Shown piece after piece: positions 1-5,270 of a DNA stretch of 5,270 nt. The position numbers were made by a program, and so were the translations under genes. The notes beneath the pieces were generated by a model. The model had not been told where the DNA came from. It saw only the letters and a list, made by a program, of their open reading frames with translations, and ran no database searches. Origin of the DNA: Thermoplasmata archaeon (GTDB taxonomy: Archaea > Thermoplasmatota > Thermoplasmata > UBA184); NCBI GenBank assembly GCA_027314845.1, contig DAHVAA010000125.1:1-5270 (forward strand), in the 5' to 3' direction. Numbering within the stretch: position 1 is the stretch's first letter; each line of letters starts with the position of its first letter.

Positions 1-246
1 CGGCTCGCGGCTCACCCGGACCGTGTATCGTTCCCCGGCGACATCAACCGGCCCAGTCGGCTCAGGGTAACGGGCCAGCCAGTTCTCGACCACGACGCGC
101 TCCCCTCCGATCTCGAGTTCGACCCGGGTCGGGGAGTCGCTCACCACTTTCACCGGGACCTTCCGGCCCCCGACCGTGGCCGAAGAAAGGTCGGGCGCGA
201 CCTCGACGACCTCGGACCTACCGTCCCGCTCGAGCGTGATTCGCAT
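1..246 (-). CDS. Biotin carboxyl carrier protein, N-terminal part (runs off left edge)
   Basis: The first 82 codons of an open frame that leaves the window are visible. The ATG at 246-244 has a strong GGAGGT six bases upstream. The protein begins MRITLERDGRSEVVEV and continues as short alternating beta-strand stretches with repeated 'GG+xxxV' and 'V.V.GE.Y.V.V' patterns (VGGRKVPVKV, ELEIGGERVVVEN, VDVAGERYTVRV). This is the usual look of the segment that precedes the biotinyl domain in stand-alone carriers and in PCC alpha subunits. The biotin-accepting AMKM-type lysine would lie past the left edge and cannot be checked. In the family the carrier shuttles a carboxyl group on biotin between active sites. 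Its start overlaps the upstream carboxyltransferase by 29 nt in another frame, which suggests translational coupling. The assignment rests on this N-terminal pattern plus context; a different small beta-rich protein cannot be fully excluded. Confidence 0.75.
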   Translation of the reverse strand, partial: MRITLERDGRSEVVEVAPDLSSATVGGRKVPVKVVSDSPTRVELEIGGERVVVENWLARYPEPTGPVDVAGERYTVRVSREP

Positions 247-1729
247 CGACCCACCTCCGCTGGGCCCCGAGCCGCGCCCGGCCGGCCTGCGCCCACGGGT
301 TCGACCGGCTCGGCGCGAGCGTCGGGGCCGGCGGCGGGGCGCGGAGGGCGCCCACGACCCCGAGCGCGACCGACGTGAGGACGTCCGCGGTCAACCCCCG
401 GTCGACCGACTCGCGGTAGGTCCGATAGACCGCCGGAAAGAGCGCGTAGGAGAGGGCCTCGGCGGTGTCCGCTTGGGGGACCAGCGCCCGGACCTCACCG
501 AGCTTCAGGTCGAACTCAGGGGTCAGGAGGTCGGCCGGACGCCCGGTGATCCGGGGAGCTTCCGCGGTCACTCGCCGGACGAGCTCGGGGTCGAGCGGGC
601 CGGGGGCGGCGCCGTAGAGGCCGCGGACGTAGTCCCGCACTTCCCGCGTGATCTCCCGATAGCGAGCCCCGAGGAGGACGTTGATCACCGCCTGCACCCC
701 GACGATCTGGCTGGTCGGGGTCACGAGCGGAGGGTAACCGAGGTCGGCCCGAACGCGGGGGACCTCCTGGACCACTTCCGTGAGGCGGTCGAGCGCGTCC
801 TGGTCCCGCAGCTGCGAGAGGAGGTTCGAGAGCATCCCACCGGGGATCTGGTGCGTGAGGATGCCCGGGTCGGTCTGCAACGACCTCAGGTTGAGCAGCG
901 GTCGGTACCGCTCGAGCACCCCGCGGAAGTACTCGCTGAGGTCGGCGAGCGCCTCGAGGTCAAGGTGCGGGTCCGCGCCGCTCCCCCGCATCGCTCCGAC
1001 CAGCGCCTCGGTCGGGGGCTGGCTCGCCCCACCGGCAAAGGGGCTCAGCGCGGTGTCGATCGCGGTCGCGCCCGCCTCCACGACCGCGAGGCACGTCATC
1101 GCGGACATGCCGCTCGATGAATGCGTGTGCACGACGACTGGCAGTCCGACCTGCTGGACGAGCGCGCGAACCAGCGCGGCGCCCTCGTGCGGCGGCATGA
1201 ACCCGCCCATGTCCTTCACGCAGAGCTCGTCCGCGCCCATCTCCGCGAGCTGACGGCCGAGCGCGACGAACGCGTCCAGGGTGTGAACGGGCGAGGTCGT
1301 GTAGCAGATGGTCGCTTGGGCCCGGGCGTCCGTCCGCTGCACCGCGTCGAGCGCCGTGGCCATGTTGCGCGGGTCGTTCAGTGCGTCGAAGACTCGGAAG
1401 ATATCGACACCCTGGCGCGCCGATTCTTCGACGAACTTCCGGACGACGTCGTCCGGGTAGTGACGGTACCCGACCAGGTTCTGCCCCCTCAGGAGCATCT
1501 GGAGCGGGGTGCGGGGCATCGCCCTCTTGAGGGCGCGCAACCGTTCCCACGGGTCCTCGCGGAGGTAGCGGAGACAGACGTCGAAGGTCGCTCCGCCCCA
1601 GACCTCGAGCGATCGGTACCCGATCGCGTCCAGCCGCTCGGCCGCGGGCAGCATGTCCCGGGTCCGCATGCGGGTGGCGATCAGCGACTGGTGACCGTCC
1701 CGGAGGACCGTCTCGGTGATCCCGACCAT
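218..1729 (-). CDS. Pyruvate/oxaloacetate carboxyltransferase (transcarboxylase 5S / PycB / OadA type)
   Basis: A 503-residue protein that transfers carboxyl between biotin and pyruvate/oxaloacetate. An HMGL-like TIM barrel occupies about residues 3-270 and the conserved PYC/OADA domain about 285-445. Visible motifs are LRDGHQS with metal ligand D11, RGQNLVGYRHYPDD (81-94), FRVFDALNDPRN (111-122), CVKDMGGF with K172 at the place of the carbamylated metal-ligand lysine, HTHSSSG with ligands H201 and H203, QIPGGMLSNL (294-303) and TPTSQIVGVQAVINVL (337-352). All catalytic positions I know for the family are intact. There is no fused biotinyl domain, unlike OadA and many PycB proteins. The length instead fits the Propionibacterium 5S subunit (about 505 aa). 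The ATG follows the upstream carboxyltransferase by 18 nt. The tail from about residue 446 is Pro/Ala/Arg-rich and not recognisable as a standard domain. Whether it works as transcarboxylase, pyruvate carboxylase or decarboxylase subunit cannot be decided from this gene alone. Confidence 0.93.
   Translation of the reverse strand: MVGITETVLRDGHQSLIATRMRTRDMLPAAERLDAIGYRSLEVWGGATFDVCLRYLREDPWERLRALKRAMPRTPLQMLLRGQNLVGYRHYPDDVVRKFVEESARQGVDIFRVFDALNDPRNMATALDAVQRTDARAQATICYTTSPVHTLDAFVALGRQLAEMGADELCVKDMGGFMPPHEGAALVRALVQQVGLPVVVHTHSSSGMSAMTCLAVVEAGATAIDTALSPFAGGASQPPTEALVGAMRGSGADPHLDLEALADLSEYFRGVLERYRPLLNLRSLQTDPGILTHQIPGGMLSNLLSQLRDQDALDRLTEVVQEVPRVRADLGYPPLVTPTSQIVGVQAVINVLLGARYREITREVRDYVRGLYGAAPGPLDPELVRRVTAEAPRITGRPADLLTPEFDLKLGEVRALVPQADTAEALSYALFPAVYRTYRESVDRGLTADVLTSVALGVVGALRAPPPAPTLAPSRSNPWAQAGRARLGAQRRWVDANHARAGR
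253..258 (-). promoter_or_regulatory. Shine-Dalgarno site of the biotin carrier gene
   Basis: GGAGGT on the minus strand, six bases before the ATG at 246. It lies inside the 3' end of the preceding carboxyltransferase gene and supports this ATG as the true carrier start despite the 29-nt overlap. Confidence 0.75.
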
Positions 1730-1735
1730 CGATCG

Positions 1736-1741
1736 ACCGCC
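1736..1741 (-). promoter_or_regulatory. Probable Shine-Dalgarno site of the 5S-type gene
   Basis: GGCGGT on the minus strand, one mismatch from GGAGGT and six bases before the ATG at 1729, within the 18-nt gap after the upstream stop codon. It is weaker than the sites of the neighbouring genes but well placed. Confidence 0.5.
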
Positions 1742-1747
1742 GTGCCT

Positions 1748-3298
1748 CTACAGGGGAACGTTCCCGTGCTTGCGCGCCGGCCGGTCGTCTCGCTTCGAGG
1801 AGAGCATGCGCAGTCCCGCGACCAGCCGAGCCCGGGTCTCGGCGGGGTCGATGACGTCGTCGATGTACCCCCTTTCCGCGGCCAGGTACGGGTTCAGGAA
1901 CTCGCGTCGATACTCTCCGGTGAGCTTCGCGCGGAGCGCGTCCCGCTCGGACTCCTTCGCTCTGTCGAGCTCGCGGCGGAAGAGGATGTTCACGGCGCCT
2001 TCTGCGCCCATCACCGCGATCTCGGCGGTGGGCCAGGCCAGGTTGAGGTCGCCGCCGAGGTGCTTTGAGCACATCACGTCATAGGCGCCACCGTAGGCCT
2101 TGCGGAGGATGACGGTCATCATCGGCACGGTCGCGTCGGCGTATGCGTAGAGGAGCTTCGCCCCATGGCGGATGATCCCGCCGTGCTCCTGGGCGGTCCC
2201 GGGAAGGAACCCCGGCACATCCACGAACGTCACGAGCGGCAGGTGGAACGCATCGCAGAACCGCACGAACCGGGCCGCCTTGGTCGACGCGTTGATGTCG
2301 AGCGTTCCGGCCAAGACCCCGGGGTTGTTCGCCACGACCCCGACCGGACGACCATCCAGGCGGGCGAAACCCACGAGGACGTTCATCGCCCAGTCGGCCT
2401 GGACCTCGAGGAACGAGTCCGTGTCCAGTACCCGGTCGATCACCCCGTGGGCGTCGTACGGGGCGTTCGCGTCCTCGGGTACGAGCGTCGCGAGCTCCTT
2501 CGCCGCGGAGTCGGGGGGCGCCTGGGCCGGTCCCGCCGGTGGGTCCTCGAGGTTGTTGAGCGGCCAGTAGCCGAGCAGGCGGCGGGCGAGCTCGATCGCT
2601 TCGCGGTCGTTCGCGACCGTGAAGTGCGAGACCCCGCTCAGCTCGGCGTGCGCCGCCGCCCCGCCGAGGGCCTCCATCGTCACCTCCTCGCCGGTGACCG
2701 CCCGGACCACGTCGGGTCCGGTGATGAACATCTGACCGGTCCCCTTCGCCATGATGACGAAGTCGGTGAGCGCGGGGGAGTAGACGGCGCCGCCCGCGCA
2801 CGGTCCGAGGACGAGCGAGAGCTGCGGGACGACCCCCGAGAGGATCACGTTGCGGTAGAAGACCTCCCCGTAGCCGCCCAGGCTCAGGACCCCTTCCTGG
2901 ATGCGGGCACCTCCGGAATCGTTGAGGCCGACGATCGGGACCCCGGCCTTTCGAGCGGTCTCCATCACCTTCACGATCTTCATGGCGTGCGCCTCCCCGA
3001 GGGCACCGCCGAAGACCGTCGCGTCCTGCGCGAAAGCGCAGACGGGCCGGCCGTCGACCTCGCCCCAGCCGGTCACCACGCCGTCGCCCGGCACCCGCCG
3101 CTCGGCGAGCCCGAACGTGTCGACCCGGTGGGTGACGAACGGGTCGAGCTCGGTGAAGCTGCCCGGGTCGAAGAACGATTCGAGCCGCTCGCGGGCCGTG
3201 AGCTTGCCTGCGGCTCGGTGGCGCTCAAGCCGCTCGGCGCCTCCGCCCTCTCTCGACTTCGTCTTGAGAAGTGTCCAGCGGTCGAACGCCTCGCTCAT
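1748..3298 (-). CDS. pccB: Acyl-CoA carboxyltransferase (propionyl-CoA carboxylase beta / methylmalonyl-CoA transcarboxylase 12S type)
   Basis: A 516-residue protein of the biotin-dependent acyl-CoA carboxyltransferase family, which moves carboxyl between biotin and an acyl-CoA. It has two crotonase-like halves. The N-terminal half (about 25-265) holds GKLTARERL (31-39), LNDSGGARIQEG (125-136, oxyanion-hole glycines), GPCAGGAVYSPALTDF (165-180) and GYWPLNN (243-249). The C-terminal half (about 275-516) holds VDVPGFLPGTAQEHGGI (359-375), RKAYGGAYDVM (399-409), LAWPTAEIAVMG (420-431) and the family ending KHGNVPL. D407 in GGAYDVM matches the position where Asp marks propionyl-CoA enzymes (for example Streptomyces PccB D422), whereas acetyl-CoA enzymes carry Ile; the preferred pair is therefore probably propionyl-/methylmalonyl-CoA. 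The length is typical. The ATG overlaps the TGA of the ligase gene by 4 nt. MmdA of sodium-pumping methylmalonyl-CoA decarboxylase is a close relative and an alternative, but no membrane beta subunit is visible here. Confidence 0.95.
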   Translation of the reverse strand: MSEAFDRWTLLKTKSREGGGAERLERHRAAGKLTARERLESFFDPGSFTELDPFVTHRVDTFGLAERRVPGDGVVTGWGEVDGRPVCAFAQDATVFGGALGEAHAMKIVKVMETARKAGVPIVGLNDSGGARIQEGVLSLGGYGEVFYRNVILSGVVPQLSLVLGPCAGGAVYSPALTDFVIMAKGTGQMFITGPDVVRAVTGEEVTMEALGGAAAHAELSGVSHFTVANDREAIELARRLLGYWPLNNLEDPPAGPAQAPPDSAAKELATLVPEDANAPYDAHGVIDRVLDTDSFLEVQADWAMNVLVGFARLDGRPVGVVANNPGVLAGTLDINASTKAARFVRFCDAFHLPLVTFVDVPGFLPGTAQEHGGIIRHGAKLLYAYADATVPMMTVILRKAYGGAYDVMCSKHLGGDLNLAWPTAEIAVMGAEGAVNILFRRELDRAKESERDALRAKLTGEYRREFLNPYLAAERGYIDDVIDPAETRARLVAGLRMLSSKRDDRPARKHGNVPL

Positions 3299-4041
3299 GG
3301 GACCTCCTCCACGCGAAGGTCGCCGGCTCTTATCGCCATCCGCTCCCCCCGCTCCTCGACCCAGAGCGCTCCGTCCTCGGCGAGTCCCACGATCACACCC
3401 ACGGGGCGCCCGTCGAGCGAGGCTGGCATCCCGACACCGTGCAGCCAGGACCTACAGCGGCTCCGGACCTCGCCCGCGCGTCCCGGGTCGCGAACGGCGC
3501 CGGCGGCGTCCAGCGCGGCGCCGACCACGATCGGTTCGAAGTATACGGGGTCGAGCCCCGGGCGCACGAGCTCGGTGAGCACCGCGGCCCGGTCTTGTAG
3601 CTCGGGAGCGAGGGCCGCGCGATCGACCGCGACGTTGAGCCCGATCCCCACGACCGCCGCCGAGCCGAGGCGGGGGGAGCCGACGCGGTCAACCAGGATG
3701 CCGGCGAGCTTCCGGGGCGACCCCCGGCCACTGACCACGAGGAGGTCGTTCGGCCACTTCACGCGAAGGGGAAGTCCGAACCGCGTGGCGAGCGACTCGG
3801 CGAGGTACGCTCCGACGGCGAGGGGGAGGAGGCCGGCGTTCGCGTCGTCGGTGGTGGCCACCACGAGGGAGAGGTAGAGGCCACCGACCGGGGACTCCCA
3901 GACATGGTCGGCCCGGCCACGTCCGGCCCGCTGGCGCCGCGCAACGACGAACGTCCCTTCCTCGGCGCCGGCCCGTGCCAGCTCGATCGCCCGATCCTGG
4001 GTGGACGGCAATTCCTCGTACCACTCGCGCGGTCCCGCCAA
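3295..4041 (-). CDS. birA: Biotin--[biotin carboxyl carrier protein] ligase, catalytic type without HTH
   Basis: A 248-residue ligase that activates biotin with ATP and attaches it to the carrier lysine, presumably of the carrier encoded at the other end of this operon. The catalytic BPL/LplA domain covers about residues 6-200. It shows LPSTQDRA (11-18), the biotinyl-AMP loop RRQRAGRGRADHVW (35-48) followed by SPVGGLYLSLV, VKWPND with catalytic-type K95 (94-99), KLAGILVD (111-118) and VGIGLNV (131-137). A small SH3-like BPL C-terminal domain follows (about 204-248). There is no N-terminal winged helix, so it cannot act as a DNA-binding repressor the way E. coli BirA does. The start is TTG: an in-frame TAA lies at 4080-4078, no other start codon sits between, and the first motif begins by residue 11. 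GAGGG six bases upstream supports it. The gene heads the operon, and its TGA overlaps the next ATG. Confidence 0.93.
   Translation of the reverse strand: MAGPREWYEELPSTQDRAIELARAGAEEGTFVVARRQRAGRGRADHVWESPVGGLYLSLVVATTDDANAGLLPLAVGAYLAESLATRFGLPLRVKWPNDLLVVSGRGSPRKLAGILVDRVGSPRLGSAAVVGIGLNVAVDRAALAPELQDRAAVLTELVRPGLDPVYFEPIVVGAALDAAGAVRDPGRAGEVRSRCRSWLHGVGMPASLDGRPVGVIVGLAEDGALWVEERGERMAIRAGDLRVEEVP
3302..3310 (-). promoter_or_regulatory. Shine-Dalgarno site of the acyl-CoA carboxyltransferase gene
   Basis: The minus strand reads GGAGGAGGT, offering GGAGG seven bases before the ATG at 3298. It is embedded in the last codons of the ligase gene and supports coupled translation across the ATGA overlap. 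Confidence 0.7.
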
Positions 4042-4157
4042 GCCGTTCCCTCGGGGCGGAAGAACCGGGCTTCGGTCTTAGTGTTTCGCGCGACCCCCGA
4101 CCCGGTCGCCCCCGCGACTATATCCGCCGCGGACGCTCGGGAGGGGGGTCACGGATC
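4042..4157. promoter_or_regulatory. Divergent intergenic promoter region
   Basis: 116 bp between the biotin ligase gene (leftward) and the SCP2-like gene (rightward). It should hold both promoters. For the rightward gene, ACTATAT at 4117-4123 is the only AT-rich island and resembles an archaeal TATA box. The usual spacing of about 26 nt would start transcription near 4147, leaving a leader of roughly 10 nt. For the leftward operon the best I see is a weak ACTAAG on the minus strand (4082-4077), which would start transcription near 4053. GAGGG at 4052-4048 (minus) lies six bases before the TTG at 4041. A G-rich run at 4139-4148 precedes the rightward ATG. A perfect 11-bp palindrome (4098-4108) lies between the two candidate promoters. 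Promoter assignments are inference from spacing and base composition. Confidence 0.5.
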
Positions 4158-4514
4158 ATGAGCTGTGTGGAAGGCCTGTTGGCCCAGATCGCCCCCGAGG
4201 CGCAGACCGAGGTCCAGCGCCGCCTCTCGGGGCTGTTCGGTGGGATGCTACGGCACTACCTTCCTCAGACCTGGGTCTTCGTAACCGAGGACGGCACCGC
4301 CTCGCTGCACGTCGACGGTCGCGGATTCGTCGCGGCCCACGCCGGTGCGATGGGTCCGGCCGACGTTACCGTTGAGGTGGGCCACGAGCGGCTACGGGCG
4401 GCGCTGACGACCCGACGCCGAGACAGCGTGGGTCCCGGTCCGCTGAACGTGACCGCGCACACGGCGAAGGGAAAGGCGGCCTACGGCCTCCTCCACGAGC
4501 GTCTTGGGCTCTGA
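4158..4514 (+). CDS. Small SCP2-like (sterol carrier protein 2 fold) protein, function unknown
   Basis: A 118-residue soluble protein with no signal peptide or membrane segment. An N-terminal helical stretch (about 1-33) is followed by strands WVFVTEDGTASLHVDG (39-54) and GPADVTVEVGHERLRAAL (66-83), then VTAHTAKGKAAYGLLHERLGL (98-118). The order 'strand with DG, then ADVTV, then a helix of Leu and Ala residues, then a Lys/Gly C-terminal helix' recalls SCP2 lipid-carrier domains. No catalytic motif is seen, so the family call is tentative. The frame is open upstream to 3975, but that extension is Arg/Pro-rich, runs antisense to the ligase and through the promoter region. The ATG at 4158, preceded by a G-rich ribosome-binding-like run and a TATA-like element, is the better start. 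It is transcribed divergently from the carboxylase operon and convergently with ribH, so it is probably monocistronic. Confidence 0.6.
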   Translation: MSCVEGLLAQIAPEAQTEVQRRLSGLFGGMLRHYLPQTWVFVTEDGTASLHVDGRGFVAAHAGAMGPADVTVEVGHERLRAALTTRRRDSVGPGPLNVTAHTAKGKAAYGLLHERLGL

Positions 4515-4603
4515 ACCGGCGGGGGACCGGCCCGTGTACGCCGCCGACCCGGTCGACATTGCGGACGACAGTGGCCGCCCGGCGCGCCACGGCGAGGACG
4601 AGC

Positions 4604-4637
4604 GCCGAGGCCGTACGCGACGGCGTTCCGCCTCGGC
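4604..4637. repeat. Inverted repeat, 8-bp arms, in convergent gap
   Basis: Perfect arms GCCGAGGC (4604-4611) and GCCTCGGC (4630-4637) with an 18-nt spacer. It lies in the 167-bp gap between two convergent genes and could fold in either transcript. No T-run follows on either strand, so it is not a classic intrinsic terminator, and short repeats occur by chance in such GC-rich DNA. Confidence 0.4.
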
Positions 4638-4641
4638 TACC

Positions 4642-4675
4642 CCAGCCCGCCGCCCGCGTCCCTCGGTAGGGCTGG
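4642..4675. repeat. Inverted repeat, 7-bp arms, just past the ribH stop
   Basis: Perfect arms CCAGCCC (4642-4648) and GGGCTGG (4669-4675) with a 20-nt spacer, starting 6 bp past the ribH stop codon and next to the 4604-4637 repeat. A role in stabilising the 3' end or in termination is possible, but there is no U-tract. The remainder of 4515-4681 shows no gene that I can support. Confidence 0.35.
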
Positions 4676-4681
4676 CCGCGC

Positions 4682-5122
4682 TCAGGCGAGGTCGCGGAGG
4701 CGGCGGACCATCTTCACCACGGCCCGCACCGCGCTCCCCGCGTTCTCGATGCGGTCCTGGGCCTGGAGACGGGTCTCCCCCGGCCCCGAGATGCCGAGGC
4801 CGACCGGTTTTCCGTACTCTACGGAGAGGTCGGTGAGCTTCCGCGCGGCCTGGTTCATCACGACCTCGTCATGCTGGGTCTCGCCTTCGATCACGGCCCC
4901 GAGCGCGACCACCGCATCCACGTCGGACCGACCGAACAGGACCTTGACCGCGAGCGGCATGTCGTAGACCCCCGGCGTCTTCACGACCGGCCCGAGCGTC
5001 GCGCCGAGGAACTCGACCTCTTCCTTCGCCCGCTCCAGCATCAACAGTGTCACGTCGTAATTGTACTCGCTCGCGACCAGTGCGACCCGGACTCCTCTTC
5101 CTTCGCTCGCTGCTTTCGGCAT
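4682..5122 (-). CDS. ribH: 6,7-dimethyl-8-ribityllumazine synthase, archaeal type
   Basis: A 146-residue enzyme that condenses 5-amino-6-ribitylaminouracil with 3,4-dihydroxy-2-butanone 4-phosphate to lumazine, the penultimate step of riboflavin synthesis; family members form pentameric or icosahedral cytosolic assemblies. Visible motifs are the ribityl-site VASEYNYDVT (16-25), TPGVYDMPLAVK (49-60), GAVIEGETQHDEVV (75-88) with catalytic-type H84, and GISGPGETRLQAQDR (110-124). The combination DMPLAVK, GETQHDE and SGPGETRLQAQ is that of archaeal RibH (for example Methanocaldococcus), not the bacterial SRFNE / PGAFE / TPHFD pattern. The length is normal apart from about seven extra N-terminal residues. 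The ATG is supported by GGAGG seven bases upstream. It sits 30 nt after the ribC stop, as the downstream gene of a riboflavin operon. Confidence 0.95.
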   Translation of the reverse strand: MPKAASEGRGVRVALVASEYNYDVTLLMLERAKEEVEFLGATLGPVVKTPGVYDMPLAVKVLFGRSDVDAVVALGAVIEGETQHDEVVMNQAARKLTDLSVEYGKPVGLGISGPGETRLQAQDRIENAGSAVRAVVKMVRRLRDLA

Positions 5123-5129
5123 GGTGATT

Positions 5130-5134
5130 CCTCC
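5130..5134 (-). promoter_or_regulatory. Shine-Dalgarno site of ribH
   Basis: GGAGG on the minus strand, seven bases before the ATG at 5122, within the 30-nt gap after the upstream stop codon. It fixes the ribH start. Confidence 0.75.
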
Positions 5135-5152
5135 GTTGGTGGGTGTTCTCCG

Positions 5153-5270
<118 letters not shown>

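Noticed and set aside
176..2068. Two further long plus-strand frames (176-1120 and 1121-2068) opposite the 5S-type gene and the end of the acyl-CoA carboxyltransferase gene
   Set aside because: Low-complexity, Arg-rich translations without motifs, antisense to intact conserved genes; shadows caused by high GC.
960..2072. Minus-strand 370-codon frame overlapping the two carboxyltransferase genes
   Set aside because: Same strand but shifted frame across two conserved genes, with an Arg/Gly/Pro-rich translation; not a fusion or frameshifted remnant.
2165..3877. Long plus-strand open frame (570 codons) antisense to the acyl-CoA carboxyltransferase and ligase genes
   Set aside because: Its product is Arg/Pro/Gly-rich with no recognisable motif, and it mirrors well-conserved genes on the other strand. 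Long antisense frames are expected at this GC content.
3975..4157. 61-codon upstream extension of the SCP2-like gene
   Set aside because: The extension is Arg/Pro/Ser-rich, runs antisense to the start of the ligase gene and crosses the promoter region; the ATG at 4158 has the better local signals.
4604..4675. Possible tRNA-like stretch on the minus strand (GTAGCCGAGGCGG resembles a class II D-arm)
   Set aside because: The supposed D-stem does not pair (GCC with GCC), there is no TTCGAAT-type T-loop, and no acceptor stem can be closed.
4504..4836. Plus-strand 110-codon frame over the convergent gap and ribH end
   Set aside because: Arg/Pro/Ser-rich, no motif, overlaps the conserved ribH gene antisense and the end of the SCP2-like gene.

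Overview
This window of very GC-rich DNA (by eye close to 70% G+C) most likely comes from an archaeon. The clearest evidence is at the right end. The lumazine synthase there reads like archaeal RibH proteins such as the Methanocaldococcus one. The gene fragment just upstream of it ends in the C-terminal signature of the archaeal riboflavin synthase family (MJ1184 type), which is unrelated to the bacterial enzyme. The proteins are rich in Arg and Ala but not strongly acidic, so a haloarchaeon is less likely. A GC-rich Thermoplasmata-like or other uncultivated euryarchaeal lineage would fit, but this is inference.

Positions 1-4041 hold one tightly packed minus-strand operon. It reads, in transcription order, biotin-protein ligase (3295-4041), acyl-CoA carboxyltransferase of the PccB/12S type (1748-3298), pyruvate/oxaloacetate carboxyltransferase of the 5S/PycB type (218-1729), and the N-terminal part of a biotin carboxyl carrier protein (1-246, running off the left edge). 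The junctions are a 4-nt ATGA overlap, an 18-nt gap and a 29-nt overlap, and each internal gene has a visible Shine-Dalgarno-like site. One carrier with two different carboxyltransferases is the subunit set of methylmalonyl-CoA:pyruvate transcarboxylase (12S, 5S, 1.3S). No biotin carboxylase lies between these genes. If one lies beyond the left edge, the genes could instead supply a propionyl-CoA carboxylase and a pyruvate carboxylase that share a carrier. The ligase would biotinylate that carrier.

Positions 4042-4157 are a divergent intergenic region with a plausible archaeal TATA element for the rightward gene and a small palindrome between the two promoters. The rightward gene (4158-4514) is a 118-residue protein that resembles SCP2-type lipid-carrier domains. 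Positions 4515-4681 separate it from the convergent riboflavin genes; this gap contains two inverted repeats and no gene that I can support.

Positions 4682-5270 carry, on the minus strand, the end of riboflavin synthase (ribC) followed after 30 nt by complete lumazine synthase (ribH). Together these make the last two steps of riboflavin synthesis.
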